64,000 bases of DNA, from contig NZ_QHKM01000007.1 of NCBI RefSeq assembly GCF_003258365.1, forward strand, positions 1 through 64,000, read 5' to 3'. Source of the stretch: Hymenobacter edaphi (GTDB lineage Bacteria; Bacteroidota; Bacteroidia; Cytophagales; Hymenobacteraceae). Shown in pieces: positions 46,178 through 55,602 of this stretch; positions within the stretch are counted from its first letter, which is position 1, and each line of letters opens with the position of its first letter. A program made the translations under genes and the position numbers. The notes below the pieces were generated by a model. That model had not been told where the DNA came from. It did no database searches and saw only the letters and a list, made by a program, of their open reading frames with translations.

Positions 46178-46398
46178 ATGGAGAGAAACAAGCCGGCGGC
46201 GCACCGCCGACTATAGGATAGCGGCCTGAGTCGGCGCCGATAAGAAGAATGGTACTTTGCTACTAGTGTCGCTAGCGGAGCTGGCGCAGGAAGACCGGCA
46301 GTAGTCATAGACTTCTCTCGGACTTGGGTCAGAGTAAGCTCAGACTCAGCCGGTGGTCGGAAATAGCAATTTCTCTGGGCGGAACGGTGGCGGCGGGC

Positions 46399-47601
46399 CT
46401 AGTGGCCGCCCTCCGCGTCCACGTCGGCCCCGACCAGGGCCAGGCGCAGCGGGGCGCCGTTGACGGCAAAAGTGCCGTGGTCGGCCAGGTCGTCCTTCCT
46501 GAGCATGTGCACTTTCCCCTGCGGGGCGTTGGTGACGTACACGTAGTGGCGGCTGGCCACCAGGTAGGGCGTGGCGGCGGCCACGTCGAGCAGGCCGCTG
46601 AGGCTGCGGCTGGCGCGGCGGGCGCCGGTGGCGGCGTCGTACACGGTCAGGGTGCCGTCTTCGCCCAGCACCAGCACGGCGGTGCCTTCCTCATCCAGGG
46701 CGGCCCGCACGAAGCGCGCCGTGCTGCCCACCTGCGTCATGGTGCCGGCGGCCGGGTCGATGCGGAACACGCCGTAGCCGTTGCGGGAGCCGAGGAACGT
46801 GCGGGCCGCCTTGGCGTAGTAGATGGTCGACAGCCAGTTGGCGCCCGCGCCGGCCGGGTAGGGCAGCAGGCGCTGCTCCCCGGTCTGCTTCACCACCAGC
46901 ACCCCGCTGCTGGAGCCGAACAGGGCCTGCTGCCCGTCGCCCGCGTCGCCGTGGATGCCCTGGGTGGCCACGGCCGGCGCGTGCAGCACCGCGCCCTGCG
47001 TATTCACGATTTTGACTTGCTCGGGCAGGCTACCAGCCACCGTGTTGTTCTTGTGCGTCACGGCGTAGCTGCCGTTGTCGAACCGGATCATGGCGCCGTG
47101 GTGGGCCGTGCCGGTGCGGAAGTTGCCCGGGGCCGCGGCGGCGTGCAGCTGGTCTTCGGCCACGTGGCTGATGGAGGCGTCGCCGTCGTGGAAGATGCTC
47201 ACCTGGTTGTGGGAGCTGTACACGTGCGAGGGGGTGGGGGCGGTGGCCTTGGTCAGGCCCCACTTGGGCGTGCCCACCACGTGCACGTGGTCGTCGTGCC
47301 GCTCGATGCCGGTGTCGAAGAACTCCACGAGGCTGTTGGTGGAATTGGCTACCACGGCCCAGCGCCCGGTGCCCGCCGGGTACACCAAGCTGCCGCCGTG
47401 CGAGGCCTGGAAAGTGGTCTGCTCGCTCTTGGCCGGGTTCAGCAGCGTCACGGCCGAGCTGGTTTTGTCGGTGATGAGCAGGCGTACATGGGCGCTTTCG
47501 GTTTCGGGAGCCGCCGGCTCCTGCTTGTCTTTCTCCTTGTCGCAGGAAGTCAGGCTAAGGGCAGCTGCGGCGGCCAGGGAGGCGAAGAGGTATGATTTCA
47601 T
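46399..47601 (-). CDS. beta-propeller lipoprotein, AztD-like metal chaperone
   Basis: The 400-residue product has a lipoprotein signal (SLTSC, Cys19) and a seven-bladed propeller pattern. It has His-rich stretches typical of the zinc metallochaperone AztD: 'IERHDDHVHVVG', 'SISHVAEDQLHAA', 'RTGTAHHGAMIRF' and 'QGIHGDAGDGQQ'. AztD binds zinc and passes it to periplasmic receptors in ABC uptake systems. Here no AztABC genes are present; the neighbours are TonB receptors, suggesting a metal pool at the outer membrane. The assignment is by motif, not by search. Confidence 0.72.
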   Translation of the reverse strand: MKSYLFASLAAAAALSLTSCDKEKDKQEPAAPETESAHVRLLITDKTSSAVTLLNPAKSEQTTFQASHGGSLVYPAGTGRWAVVANSTNSLVEFFDTGIERHDDHVHVVGTPKWGLTKATAPTPSHVYSSHNQVSIFHDGDASISHVAEDQLHAAAAPGNFRTGTAHHGAMIRFDNGSYAVTHKNNTVAGSLPEQVKIVNTQGAVLHAPAVATQGIHGDAGDGQQALFGSSSGVLVVKQTGEQRLLPYPAGAGANWLSTIYYAKAARTFLGSRNGYGVFRIDPAAGTMTQVGSTARFVRAALDEEGTAVLVLGEDGTLTVYDAATGARRASRSLSGLLDVAAATPYLVASRHYVYVTNAPQGKVHMLRKDDLADHGTFAVNGAPLRLALVGADVDAEGGH

Positions 47602-47808
47602 GAAATGAGGTCGGAGAGGAGTTGAAGTAGCTGGCTTTAGGGTTATTTGTTTGAAAGTCAGCTGCTTGTGATTGTGGTCTGCCGCTTGCGTAGGGCAACA
47701 CCGGTTGCGTTCTGCCTTTTGGAGGCAGAAGTAGCGGGAGCAGCAAACCAGAAAAAGAAGGGCCGGCGGAGCCCGGCGTTCAGGCCCCGCCGACGGGCCG
47801 CGTGCGGC

Positions 47809-48366
47809 CTAGCGCACCGTCACCGGGAAGGTCACTTCGGCGTCGGTGGAGCCGGGCTCGGGCTGGCCGGTTTTGGTGCCGGGCTGGTGGCGCAGGGTGA
47901 TTTTCAGGGTGCCATTGGCGGCCGTAGTTGTCACCAGGCGGGTAGCCAGGCCCACTTCCAGGTTGTTCCGGTCGCGGTCGGTGCGGGTGACGGTTACCAG
48001 GTTGGCCGGGGTGGGCACGTACACTATCAGGTGCTCGTCGTTTTCGGCATTTACTTCGGCCGTAATATCACCGGCCGGGTTTTTCGATTCGTCGAGGAAG
48101 GTAAGGGCGCCGGTGTAGGTGGTGTTGGCCGTCAGCGTGAGGTTGCCGATGGTGGGGGCGTTGCCGCCGGCTCCGTCGAGGTCCTTGTATTCTACCGTCA
48201 GGGGCGTGCCGCCGCCGGCGGGCGTGAGGGTGTAGCGCACGGTGGTAATCAGCTCGTTTTCGTCGTCGGGCGTGGGGTTGTCGTCGTCGTTCTTGCAGGA
48301 GGTAGCCAGCAGCGGCGTGGCCAGCAGCAGAGCGGCCAGGAAGGGGCGGAACGAGGTCTTTTTCAT
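47809..48366 (-). CDS. small Bacteroidota lipoprotein associated with metal-type TonB receptors
   Basis: The 185-residue product has a lipoprotein signal (TPLLATSCKN, Cys24), an Asp/Glu-rich tether, and the repeat-like phrase 'ELITTVRYTLTPAGGGTPLTVEYKDLDGAGGNAPTIGNLTL' that recurs in many proteins lying next to metal-type TonB receptors. They are sometimes labelled 'type 1 periplasmic binding fold', but the domain is beta-sandwich-like. Function is unknown. It lies directly downstream of the receptor at 48486. Confidence 0.78.
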   Translation of the reverse strand: MKKTSFRPFLAALLLATPLLATSCKNDDDNPTPDDENELITTVRYTLTPAGGGTPLTVEYKDLDGAGGNAPTIGNLTLTANTTYTGALTFLDESKNPAGDITAEVNAENDEHLIVYVPTPANLVTVTRTDRDRNNLEVGLATRLVTTTAANGTLKITLRHQPGTKTGQPEPGSTDAEVTFPVTVR

Positions 48367-48485
48367 GGGTTGGGGAGAAATGAGGATTGAAAAATGGAGG
48401 CGCCGCAGCGGCGCTGATGCGAGGTGTCGGGCGCGGCAAATCGGCCCGGATGGTGGAAAAAGCAGGGGAAAAGCCCGCCCGCGCC

Positions 48486-50885
48486 CTAGCGGGAGCCGGC
48501 CCGGCGGCCAAACTCCAGCGGGGCGCGCAGGCGCAGCGTCAGGTTGCGGCCCTGGTCCTGGGCGTAGTACCGGAAGCGGTTCAGGTACTCCCGGTAGCGG
48601 GTGTTAAGCAGGTTCGAGCCGGCCAGGCTCAGCTCCAGCGGCACGTTGCCCAGGCGAATGGTCGTACCCACTTCGGCCCCGAGCAGCTGGTAGCCGGCCG
48701 GGGCCGCCTGCAGGTCGTACTCGGCGCCGGCCGTGCGGTCCTGCCGGCGCACGGCCGTCAGGCTCAGCTGGGCGAAGGGGCGCTGCAGCCGGGCCGCGGG
48801 GCCGGTGCTCCACTGGCGGCGGGCAGTGGCCTCAAACCGGTCGGCGGGCACGAATACCAGGTAGTCGTTGAGGCGGCGGTTGCGGGCGCGCACCACGGCG
48901 GCCCGGCCGCTGAGCAGCCAGCCCGGGGCCGGGGCGTAGGTCAGCAGCGCGTCGAGGCCGCGGAACACGGCGTCGGTCTGCTGGGTGCGCCAGAGCGGAA
49001 ACACGCCCTGAATCGTCTGGTAGGAGCCGGCCACCACCTGATAGATGTACCCGTCGATGTAGTTCTGGTACAGGGTCAGCTCCCCGTTCAGGCGCGGGTT
49101 GTCGTGCAGCGTGGCGGTCAAACCCAGGTTGTAGGAGGTTTCGGGCCCGAGCGGGGCTGCTCCGGCCGGGCGGCTCACGTCGTAGCCTTCCTCGTAGATG
49201 GCGTTGTGCACGCCCTGGGCCAGCCGCTCGTTGGCGGCCGGGGCGCGGCGTACCAGCCCGGCGTCGGCGCGCAAACTCAGGTGGGTGCTGGCGTCGTACA
49301 CCGCCCCGAGGGAGGCGGCGGGCGTCCAGTACCGGAACTGTTGCTGCTCCACGCCGTAGCGCAGGGTATCGTCCTGCACGGTCCGGGTGAGGCGGCGGGT
49401 TTGCAGGTCGCGGCGGTCCAGGCGCAGGCCGGCTTCCAGCAGCAGCCGCTGCTGCTGCCACCGCTCGATGAGGAAGGCCCCGCCCACCTGGTTGGTGTAG
49501 AAGGGGATAAACTGCCGGCTGCCCGGGGCATAACGGTTGCGCTGGTACGTGCCGCTCAAGCCCACCGAGCCGCTGAAGTTGCCCCAGTGCGGATGCTCCC
49601 AGACCACGTCGGCGGTGCTGGTGTAGTTCAGGTAGCTGAGCTGGGGCAGGTTGCGGCTGCCGGCCGCGCTGCTGCCGCGCACCACGTCAAACTCGTCGCG
49701 GAAATCCTGCTGATGGGCCACGGTAGCCGTCAGCCGCCCGCCGTTGCCGGTTTTCCAGAAGCTTGTCAGCTTCGCCAGGTCGTGGCGCAGCTGCTGGTAG
49801 GGCCGGTTGATTTCGTAGCTGAACGAGCCGTTGCCCACCGGCCGGCCCCGGTCGATGGCGGCCTGCAGGTCGGCCTGATTGCCCACCACGGCCGCGCTCA
49901 GGATGCCCAGGCGGGAGCTGAACCGGCTGTAGAAGGCCTCTACGCCGTACCGCTCCCGGCGCCAGCCCAGGGCCGCCGAGAAGTTTCGCTCCCGGAAGGC
50001 CGTGTTGTCGAGCCAGTAGTCGGGCGTGCGGGTGTTGCCGGCCTGCTTGAGGCTGCCCTGCACCCGCCAGCTCAGGGCCGGCAGCCGGCGCAGGTTGCCC
50101 TCCACGGTGGCCGAGGCCGCACCCAGGCCGTTGTTGGACATGCCCACCAGGTTCAGCTCGGCGCCCGTGCCGGCCGTGTCGCGCAGGGGCCGGGGCTGCA
50201 CCAGCACCACGCCACCCACCGCGTCGGAGCCGTAGCGGACGCCGGCGGCGCCCTTCACCACGGTCAGCTCCGAGGCCACGAACGGGTCGATTTCCGGGCC
50301 GTGCTCCTGGCCCCACTGCTGGCCTTCCTGCCGCACGCCGTTGTTCATGATGGCCACCCGGTTGGAGTGCAGCCCGTGAATCATCGGCTTGAAGATGCTC
50401 GGACCAGTCTGAATGGCCGTCACCCCGGCCAGTTTCTGCAGCGCCTCGCCCAGGGCCTGGCCCCGGGTGCTCTGCAGCGCCTGGCCCGACAACGAGCCGC
50501 TGGCCTGGGGCGTGGGCGCCTCGACGTGCGTGCCGCGCACCACCGCCCCCTGCAGCCGGATCGTTTCGGGGTGCAGGGCGAAGTTGCGCACCGCGGCAGC
50601 CGTCACGCGCAGCTCCGCTTCCTCGGGCTGGTAACCGAGGAAATGAACCTGCACGCGGTAGGTGCCGGCGCAGACGTGGAAGTGAAAATGACCCTCGGGG
50701 TCGGTCTGGGTGGCGTCCTGGCCCGGCAGCAGTACTACCGTGGCCCCCGCCAGCCCCTCGCCCGATTCATGGTCCGTGACGCGGCCCGCCAGCGGGAGGG
50801 TGCAGGTGCTCTGAGCCGTAGCCTGATAGACTACGCCCAGGCACAGCCCCGCCCACAGCAGAGCCGCCGCAAGGCGGAAAAGCAT
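48486..50885 (-). CDS. TonB-dependent receptor, metal-uptake type
   Basis: The 799-residue receptor has a signal peptide, a carboxypeptidase-like N-domain ('LAGRVTDHESGEGLAGATVVLL'), a plug with 'PMIHGLHSNRVAIMNNGVRQEGQQWGQEHGPEIDPF' and a full barrel ending in RAPLEFGRRAGSR. The HGLHSNR and HGPEID elements place it with Zn/Cu-related receptors such as ZnuD-type. The His-rich secreted protein upstream (51007) and lipoprotein downstream (47809) fit a metal acquisition operon read leftward. TonB/ExbBD are not in the window. Confidence 0.9.
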   Translation of the reverse strand: MLFRLAAALLWAGLCLGVVYQATAQSTCTLPLAGRVTDHESGEGLAGATVVLLPGQDATQTDPEGHFHFHVCAGTYRVQVHFLGYQPEEAELRVTAAAVRNFALHPETIRLQGAVVRGTHVEAPTPQASGSLSGQALQSTRGQALGEALQKLAGVTAIQTGPSIFKPMIHGLHSNRVAIMNNGVRQEGQQWGQEHGPEIDPFVASELTVVKGAAGVRYGSDAVGGVVLVQPRPLRDTAGTGAELNLVGMSNNGLGAASATVEGNLRRLPALSWRVQGSLKQAGNTRTPDYWLDNTAFRERNFSAALGWRRERYGVEAFYSRFSSRLGILSAAVVGNQADLQAAIDRGRPVGNGSFSYEINRPYQQLRHDLAKLTSFWKTGNGGRLTATVAHQQDFRDEFDVVRGSSAAGSRNLPQLSYLNYTSTADVVWEHPHWGNFSGSVGLSGTYQRNRYAPGSRQFIPFYTNQVGGAFLIERWQQQRLLLEAGLRLDRRDLQTRRLTRTVQDDTLRYGVEQQQFRYWTPAASLGAVYDASTHLSLRADAGLVRRAPAANERLAQGVHNAIYEEGYDVSRPAGAAPLGPETSYNLGLTATLHDNPRLNGELTLYQNYIDGYIYQVVAGSYQTIQGVFPLWRTQQTDAVFRGLDALLTYAPAPGWLLSGRAAVVRARNRRLNDYLVFVPADRFEATARRQWSTGPAARLQRPFAQLSLTAVRRQDRTAGAEYDLQAAPAGYQLLGAEVGTTIRLGNVPLELSLAGSNLLNTRYREYLNRFRYYAQDQGRNLTLRLRAPLEFGRRAGSR

Positions 50886-51006
50886 GAAAATGAGAGGAAA
50901 CAGCCTGAGAATTGATGGGCCGTCGTCGGTACTGCCCGGCTACTGGTGGCCGGGGCAGGACGACGCGCCAACCCCGTACTGCCGCGCAGCCGGGGTTACA
51001 CTCATT

Positions 51007-51345
51007 CTAGGCTTGGGCGGGCGGGCCGCGCAGCCACGCCGCGGCGGGCGTGGTATCGGCCCACACCGACTCCTGCGCCGTGCCTTCGGGCCGGGCGTAG
51101 GAGTAGAAGGGCACCGGCACCGTCAGCTCCGCAGCGGGCTGAAACGGTACGTCGAACAGGTGGTCGACGGGGCAGTGCTGGTGCTTGGTGCTCAGCACGG
51201 CTTTGTCGTGCCGGCCGGGCTGGTGGGCTACTTCCTTCTCCGTGTGCTCGTGGCGGTGCAGCGCCAGAATAGCCGACTCCGGCAGCAGCACCCGCACAAA
51301 GCAGAGCAGCAGCAGGGTGGCTATATGGGAGCGGATTTCGCGCAT
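51007..51345 (-). CDS. small His-rich secreted protein (putative metal-binding)
   Basis: The 112-residue product has an N-terminal membrane or signal segment ('IATLLLLCFVRVLLPESAILAL') followed by 'HRHEHTEKE', 'HQPGRHDKAVLSTKHQHCPVDHLFDV'. The His/Cys cluster HQHCPVDH is the feature of small Bacteroidota proteins encoded directly upstream of metal-type TonB receptors. The ATG at 51345 is chosen over 51417 because it places the signal segment at the start. It probably binds Zn or Cu. Confidence 0.72.
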   Translation of the reverse strand: MREIRSHIATLLLLCFVRVLLPESAILALHRHEHTEKEVAHQPGRHDKAVLSTKHQHCPVDHLFDVPFQPAAELTVPVPFYSYARPEGTAQESVWADTTPAAAWLRGPPAQA

Positions 51346-51517
51346 CGAAGGGGAGAAAGGACGGTCCAAGTACGGACAAAGCTGGCGACTGGCCAAACGG
51401 AAGTGCAAAAACACCAACTGGCCGGCAAAGTTGCACGCAGAATCGACAACAAACTGCCCTGGATTTTACGTAACTTATTCACCCGATTGTACCACCCATC
51501 TTACCTGCGCCCCACCC

Positions 51518-51625
51518 ATGAAGCGAATCTTACTCCGTACCCTGCAGCAGTTGGCCCGGCAGATCCGGCCCAAGAAAAATTCCCCCACCAGCGCCGACAA
51601 GCCGGCCGAGGCGCTGTTCGTTTAA
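51518..51625 (+). CDS. possible 35-residue basic protein
   Basis: A short frame MKRILLRTLQQLARQIRPKK followed by an acidic-polar tail ends at 51625. It is a cationic amphipathic helix with no homologue I know. It lies divergently from the His-rich gene and would need ribosome profiling to confirm. Confidence 0.35.
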   Translation: MKRILLRTLQQLARQIRPKKNSPTSADKPAEALFV

Positions 51626-51650
51626 GGGCTTGTTTGGGATTTTAGGCTTT

Positions 51651-51740
51651 AGTCCTGCGGAGCCCCGCGAAGCTTCTCTACCGCTTCGCTGAACGAGCCA
51701 GACACAGCAGGCAGAGAAGCTTCTCGGAGCTCAGCAGGAT
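51651..51740. repeat. variant REP-like hairpin (family B relative)
   Basis: CCTGCGGAGC ... GCTCAGCAGG ends enclose GAAGCTTCTC / GAGAAGCTTC stems. It shares the TCTACCGCTTCG core with family B at 25877, but with substitutions. The rest of the 286-base gap before 51912 shows no other element. Confidence 0.7.
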
Positions 51741-51911
51741 GTTCTGGAGGCGTTTACAGCGAAATCCAAACTCACTTAACACCCACCGTCGGCGCATTCG
51801 CACAGTCCGGGGCTACGTTCAGCGAGCAAATCGACTTGTCAACCGAGTCTCCCAGATCGGGATTTGGCACGAATCTTATTTCGGGTCATCTAACCGCCTG
51901 ACTTTGTGCTG

Positions 51912-52352
51912 ATGAACTCGCTCCATTTCGATTCGCTCGTCCTGTTTCACGACCCCGCGCTGCGCCTGCTTTACCACCGCTGGCGTGGCCAGCACAACAT
52001 GTACCGCTTCCGGCCCGCCGTGGAGTACGTGCAGCACTTGTTGCACCAGCACGCCATCGAGTCGTGGGTGATTGACCTGAACGGGCTGCCCAACCTGGGC
52101 CTCGATGACCAAATCTGGTTGAGCGACGAAGTACTGCCTACATTGGCCCCACTCGTTCACCTGCGCCAGCTGGCACTGGTGCTCAGCCCCAACGTATACA
52201 ACCAACTGGCGGCCGAAACGCTGCTGCACCAGGGGCAGCAGCACCTGCGCTTCGACATTCAGTTCTTTTCCGACTCCGTGGCGGCCCTGGACTGGCTGAT
52301 CAACCCCACCGGCCTGCCGGCCGTGCCGGCCACCGCGCGCATGGTGGCCTGA
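51912..52352 (+). CDS. hypothetical protein, paralogue of the one at 21577-22038
   Basis: The 146-residue product shares the core 'HAIESWVIDLNGLPNLGLDDQIWLSDEVLPTLA' and the C-terminal 'FFSDSVAALDWL' with the protein at 21577. The first 40 residues differ. An alpha/beta STAS-like fold is plausible. ATG 51912 is preferred over a GTG at 51906. A GC hairpin (52480-52512) with TTTC after it follows. Confidence 0.7.
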   Translation: MNSLHFDSLVLFHDPALRLLYHRWRGQHNMYRFRPAVEYVQHLLHQHAIESWVIDLNGLPNLGLDDQIWLSDEVLPTLAPLVHLRQLALVLSPNVYNQLAAETLLHQGQQHLRFDIQFFSDSVAALDWLINPTGLPAVPATARMVA

Positions 52353-52479
52353 AGGGTGAGCGGGCGCTGACCCCGGCTCTTTTGGCGGCCTATCGGCACA
52401 ATTCGGCTCCTGCAACTGTCAGGCTGACAGCTTTGGGGCGCTGCCGGTGGATGTGGAATACGATTTGACACCGGCCCCT

Positions 52480-52516
52480 CGGCCCGGCTGCTCCCCGCGG
52501 GCGGCCGGGCCGTTTC
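52480..52516 (+). terminator. terminator-like hairpin before htpG
   Basis: Arms CGGCCCGGC (52480-52488) and GCCGGGCCG (52504-52512) followed by TTTC, downstream of the 51912 gene. Confidence 0.65.
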
Positions 52517-52553
52517 ATTTCCGACTTCTTTCCATAACCCATTTCTACCCGCC

Positions 52554-54386
52554 ATGCAGGAAACCGGCAGCATCTCGATTCACACCGAGAATATCTTCCC
52601 CATCATCAAGAAATTCCTGTACTCCGACCACGAAATCTTCCTTCGGGAGCTGGTTTCCAATGCCGTCGACGCTACGCAGAAGCTCAAGAGCCTGGCGCAG
52701 CTGGGCGAGTACCAGGGCGAAGCCGGGGAGCTAAAGGTGTCGGTGAGCGTGGACAAAGAAGCCCGCACCATCACCATTTCCGACCGCGGCATCGGCATGA
52801 CGGCCGAGGAAATCAAGAAGTACATCAACCAGATTGCGTTTTCCGGGGCCACCGAGTTCGTAGAGAAGTATAAGGACAAGGACGCCTCGGCCAAAGACCA
52901 GATTATCGGGCAGTTCGGCCTGGGCTTCTACTCGGCCTTTATGGTGGCCAAGGAAGTTGAAATCTTCTCCAAGAGCTACAAGGAAGGCTCAGAAGGCGCC
53001 CACTGGACCTGCGACGGCAGCACGGAGTACACCATCGAAACCACCGACAAAGCGGAGCGCGGCACCGACGTGGTGCTGCACGTAGCCGAGGATTCGGACG
53101 AGTTTCTGGAAACGGCCCGGCTGCGCGGCATTCTAGATAAGTACTGCAAGTTCCTGCCCATCCCCATCGAGTTCGAGGGCGAGGTCATCAACCAGACCCA
53201 GCCGCTGTGGACCAAGCAGCCCGCCGACCTCACCGACGAGGACTACGTGCAGTTTTACCAGACGCTGTATCCCTTCTCCGAGCCGCCGCTGTTCTGGATT
53301 CACCTCAACGTGGATTACCCCTTCAACCTGACGGGTATTCTGTACTTCCCCAAGGTGAAGGACGAGCTGCAGCTGCAGCGCAACAAGATTCAGCTGTACT
53401 CGCGGCAGGTGTTCATCACCGATGAGGTGAAGGACGTGGTGCCCGAGTTCCTGATGCTGCTCCACGGCGTCTTGGACTCGCCCGATATTCCGCTGAACGT
53501 GTCGCGCTCATTCCTGCAGGCCGACACCAACGTGCGGAAAATCAACCAGTACGTGACCAAGAAGGTGGCCGATAAGCTGGCCGAAATCTACCGCAAAGAC
53601 CGCGCGGGCTTCGAGCAGAAGTGGTCGGACATCGGCCTGTTCGTGAAGTACGGCATGCTCTCCGACGAGAAGTTCTACGACCGCGCCAAGGACTTCGCCC
53701 TGCTGCAGAACGTCGACGGCAAGTTTGCTACCATCAACGAGTACCGGGAGCAGGTGCAGGCCAACCAGCAGGACAAAAACGGCCAGACCGTGCTGCTCTA
53801 CACCACCGACGCGGAGGCCCAGCACGCCTACGTGGTAGCGGCCCAGGACCGCGGCTACGACGTGCTCAAGCTCGACGGCCCGCTCGACTCGCACTTCATC
53901 GGCCAGCTGGAGCAGAAGCAGGAGAAAACCACCTTCAAGCGCGTCGACGCCGAGACGGTAGGCAAGCTCATCGAGAAGGAGGAGACGACCGAGAGCGTGC
54001 TGTCGGACGAGGAGAAAACCAAGCTGCAAGAGCTGTTTGCGCAGGCCATCAGCAACCCCGCCATGCAGGTGCAGGTGGAAGCCCTGTCGCCGCAGGACGC
54101 GCCGGTTATCATCACCCTGCCCGAATTCATGCGCCGCATGAAGGACATGCAGCGCGTGGGTGGGGGCGGTGGTATGGCCATGTTCGGCTCCTTGCCGGAT
54201 AGCTACACCGTCAGCATCAACGCCAACAGCGCCGTGGCCCAGCGCGTGCTCAAGCTGGAAGGTGAAGCCGCCACCAAGCTGGCCAAGCAGGCCTTCGACC
54301 TGGCTTTGCTGGCCCAAGGAATGCTGAAGGGCGAGGCCCTGACGCAGTTCGTGAAGCGCAGCGCCGAGCTGCTGGCGGCGGAGTAA
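52554..54386 (+). CDS. htpG: molecular chaperone HtpG (bacterial Hsp90)
   Basis: The 610-residue chaperone has the Hsp90 N-terminal ATPase ('HTENIFPIIKKFLYSDHEIFLRELVSNAVDAT', then DRGIGMT and GQFGLGFYSAF), the middle domain ('NVDYPFNLTGILYFPK', 'GVLDSPDIPLNVSRSFLQ') and a C-terminal dimerisation domain. It folds or remodels client proteins with ATP. Length matches the family. The ATG at 52554 aligns with HtpG starts (MQETGSISIHTEN). Confidence 0.97.
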   Translation: MQETGSISIHTENIFPIIKKFLYSDHEIFLRELVSNAVDATQKLKSLAQLGEYQGEAGELKVSVSVDKEARTITISDRGIGMTAEEIKKYINQIAFSGATEFVEKYKDKDASAKDQIIGQFGLGFYSAFMVAKEVEIFSKSYKEGSEGAHWTCDGSTEYTIETTDKAERGTDVVLHVAEDSDEFLETARLRGILDKYCKFLPIPIEFEGEVINQTQPLWTKQPADLTDEDYVQFYQTLYPFSEPPLFWIHLNVDYPFNLTGILYFPKVKDELQLQRNKIQLYSRQVFITDEVKDVVPEFLMLLHGVLDSPDIPLNVSRSFLQADTNVRKINQYVTKKVADKLAEIYRKDRAGFEQKWSDIGLFVKYGMLSDEKFYDRAKDFALLQNVDGKFATINEYREQVQANQQDKNGQTVLLYTTDAEAQHAYVVAAQDRGYDVLKLDGPLDSHFIGQLEQKQEKTTFKRVDAETVGKLIEKEETTESVLSDEEKTKLQELFAQAISNPAMQVQVEALSPQDAPVIITLPEFMRRMKDMQRVGGGGGMAMFGSLPDSYTVSINANSAVAQRVLKLEGEAATKLAKQAFDLALLAQGMLKGEALTQFVKRSAELLAAE

Positions 54387-54550
54387 GTGGTGAAATAGTG
54401 TGCTGATGAACTGTTGCGGTTGTCGTTCCGGCGGCACCCCGCGGCACCATCAGGTCAGACGGCCCCGGCAGCTTCGGTTGCCGGGGCCGTTTGCGCATTT
54501 AGGGACAGTCAGAACGTCAAACTCACCAGTTCACTATTTCACCAACTCAC
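54387..54550. repeat. short-word inverted repeat around the htpG terminator
   Basis: 54387-54413 (GTGGTGAAATAGTG ... GATGAACTG) and 54521-54550 (ACTCACCAGTTC ... TTCACC) are inverted versions of a word family also seen at 38504-38614. Between them lies the terminator at 54460-54489. Confidence 0.7.
54460..54489 (+). terminator. htpG terminator
   Basis: CGGCCCCGGCA (54460-54470) pairs with TGCCGGGGCCG (54479-54489) around an eight-base loop, followed by TTTGCG. Confidence 0.75.
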
Positions 54551-54615
54551 AGCCGGGCACTATCTGCGCCTATATTTACGTTTCGCTCCCCAGAACCCCC
54601 TGCCTGCCTTTGCCG

Positions 54616-55587
54616 ATGCGTTTGTTCCGTCTGTCGCCCACGCTGTTGCTGCTGCCTTTCCTGCTGCTCAGCGCCTGCGCCAAAAAAACGGTTTCCTTTA
54701 ACAGCAAGCCCGAAGCGGCGGCCACGGCCAGCCTGGCCGGCCGTACCGATACCCTCACCACCGCCCGCGACACCACCAACGCGCCCTCGCTGAGCACGGT
54801 CAAGAAGCTCAGCAAGGAAGAGCAGCGCAAGGCCCTGGAAAAGGAAAAGGCCGAGCAGCGCAAGTCGCTGACCAAGAAGAAGAAGCGCATCTTCATGGGC
54901 GAGCGGATCAAAAAGGGCTACACCAAATCGGGACCCAAGGGGCGGAACCAGGTCATCGAAGTGTTCTACTACCTGAAGACGCCCAAGCAGCCCAACCAGT
55001 ACGCGCCGACCAAGTGGCTGTTCAACCCGGTCAAGAAGCGGCTGGAGAAAACCGCGACCCTGGCCGAAATCGACCTGGCGAAGTACAAAATCCTGCATGG
55101 CCCCTACAAGAAGATGCAGGGTGGTAAGGTTATCGAAACGGGCTTCTACTACGTGGGCACGCGCCACCTGCGCTGGGAGCGGTTCAACAAGGATAACATC
55201 CTGATCAGCAAGGTGCACTACGAGCAGGGCTTCCCGCGCGACGCCAACATCAGCTACTACGACGGCGGCAACACCATGGTCAAGGAGGTGGTGCCCTATA
55301 TCGACGGCAAGCTCGAAGGCGAGTACATGAGCTTCAAGAACGACGGCCAGCCCGACTGGCACGGGCAGTTCGAGAATGGTAAAAAAATAGGCCTGTGGAC
55401 TAAATACTGGGGGTTTCGCAGCCGCCGCCACTACGAGTACGAGTACGGTGAATCGGGCTACGAACCCGAAACCGAGCCGGTGCTGCTGAAGGAGTACAAC
55501 CGCAACGGCGTGCTCATCTACGAAAAAGACAAGCTCGACAAGCGCGAAGCCGACGCCAAGAACCCCAGCCAGCCCCGCCGGAACTGA
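54616..55587 (+). CDS. lipoprotein with MORN/YwqK-like repeats
   Basis: The 323-residue protein has a lipoprotein signal (LLLSACAKK, Cys19), a Lys-rich segment (about 60-95), and then a region of about 180 residues with repeating tyrosine- and glycine-containing units ('GKVIETGFYYVGTRHLRWERFNKD', 'DGKLEGEYMSFKNDGQPDWHGQFENGKKIGLWTKYWG') like MORN or YwqK antitoxin repeats. These bind membranes or proteins. Its partner is not in the window. A TATATTTA box at 54571-54578 might be its promoter. Confidence 0.78.
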   Translation: MRLFRLSPTLLLLPFLLLSACAKKTVSFNSKPEAAATASLAGRTDTLTTARDTTNAPSLSTVKKLSKEEQRKALEKEKAEQRKSLTKKKKRIFMGERIKKGYTKSGPKGRNQVIEVFYYLKTPKQPNQYAPTKWLFNPVKKRLEKTATLAEIDLAKYKILHGPYKKMQGGKVIETGFYYVGTRHLRWERFNKDNILISKVHYEQGFPRDANISYYDGGNTMVKEVVPYIDGKLEGEYMSFKNDGQPDWHGQFENGKKIGLWTKYWGFRSRRHYEYEYGESGYEPETEPVLLKEYNRNGVLIYEKDKLDKREADAKNPSQPRRN

Positions 55588-55602
55588 TTTTTAAATGTGG
55601 TT

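Noticed and set aside
46056-46398. Cobalamin or metal riboswitch upstream of the TonB receptor
   Set aside because: Only one simple hairpin is visible; no conserved riboswitch core could be recognised.
48387-50915. A long open frame on the + strand opposite the TonB receptor
   Set aside because: It mirrors the third-position GC bias of the real minus-strand receptor; its translation is Ala/Gly/Arg/His-rich without any domain pattern.
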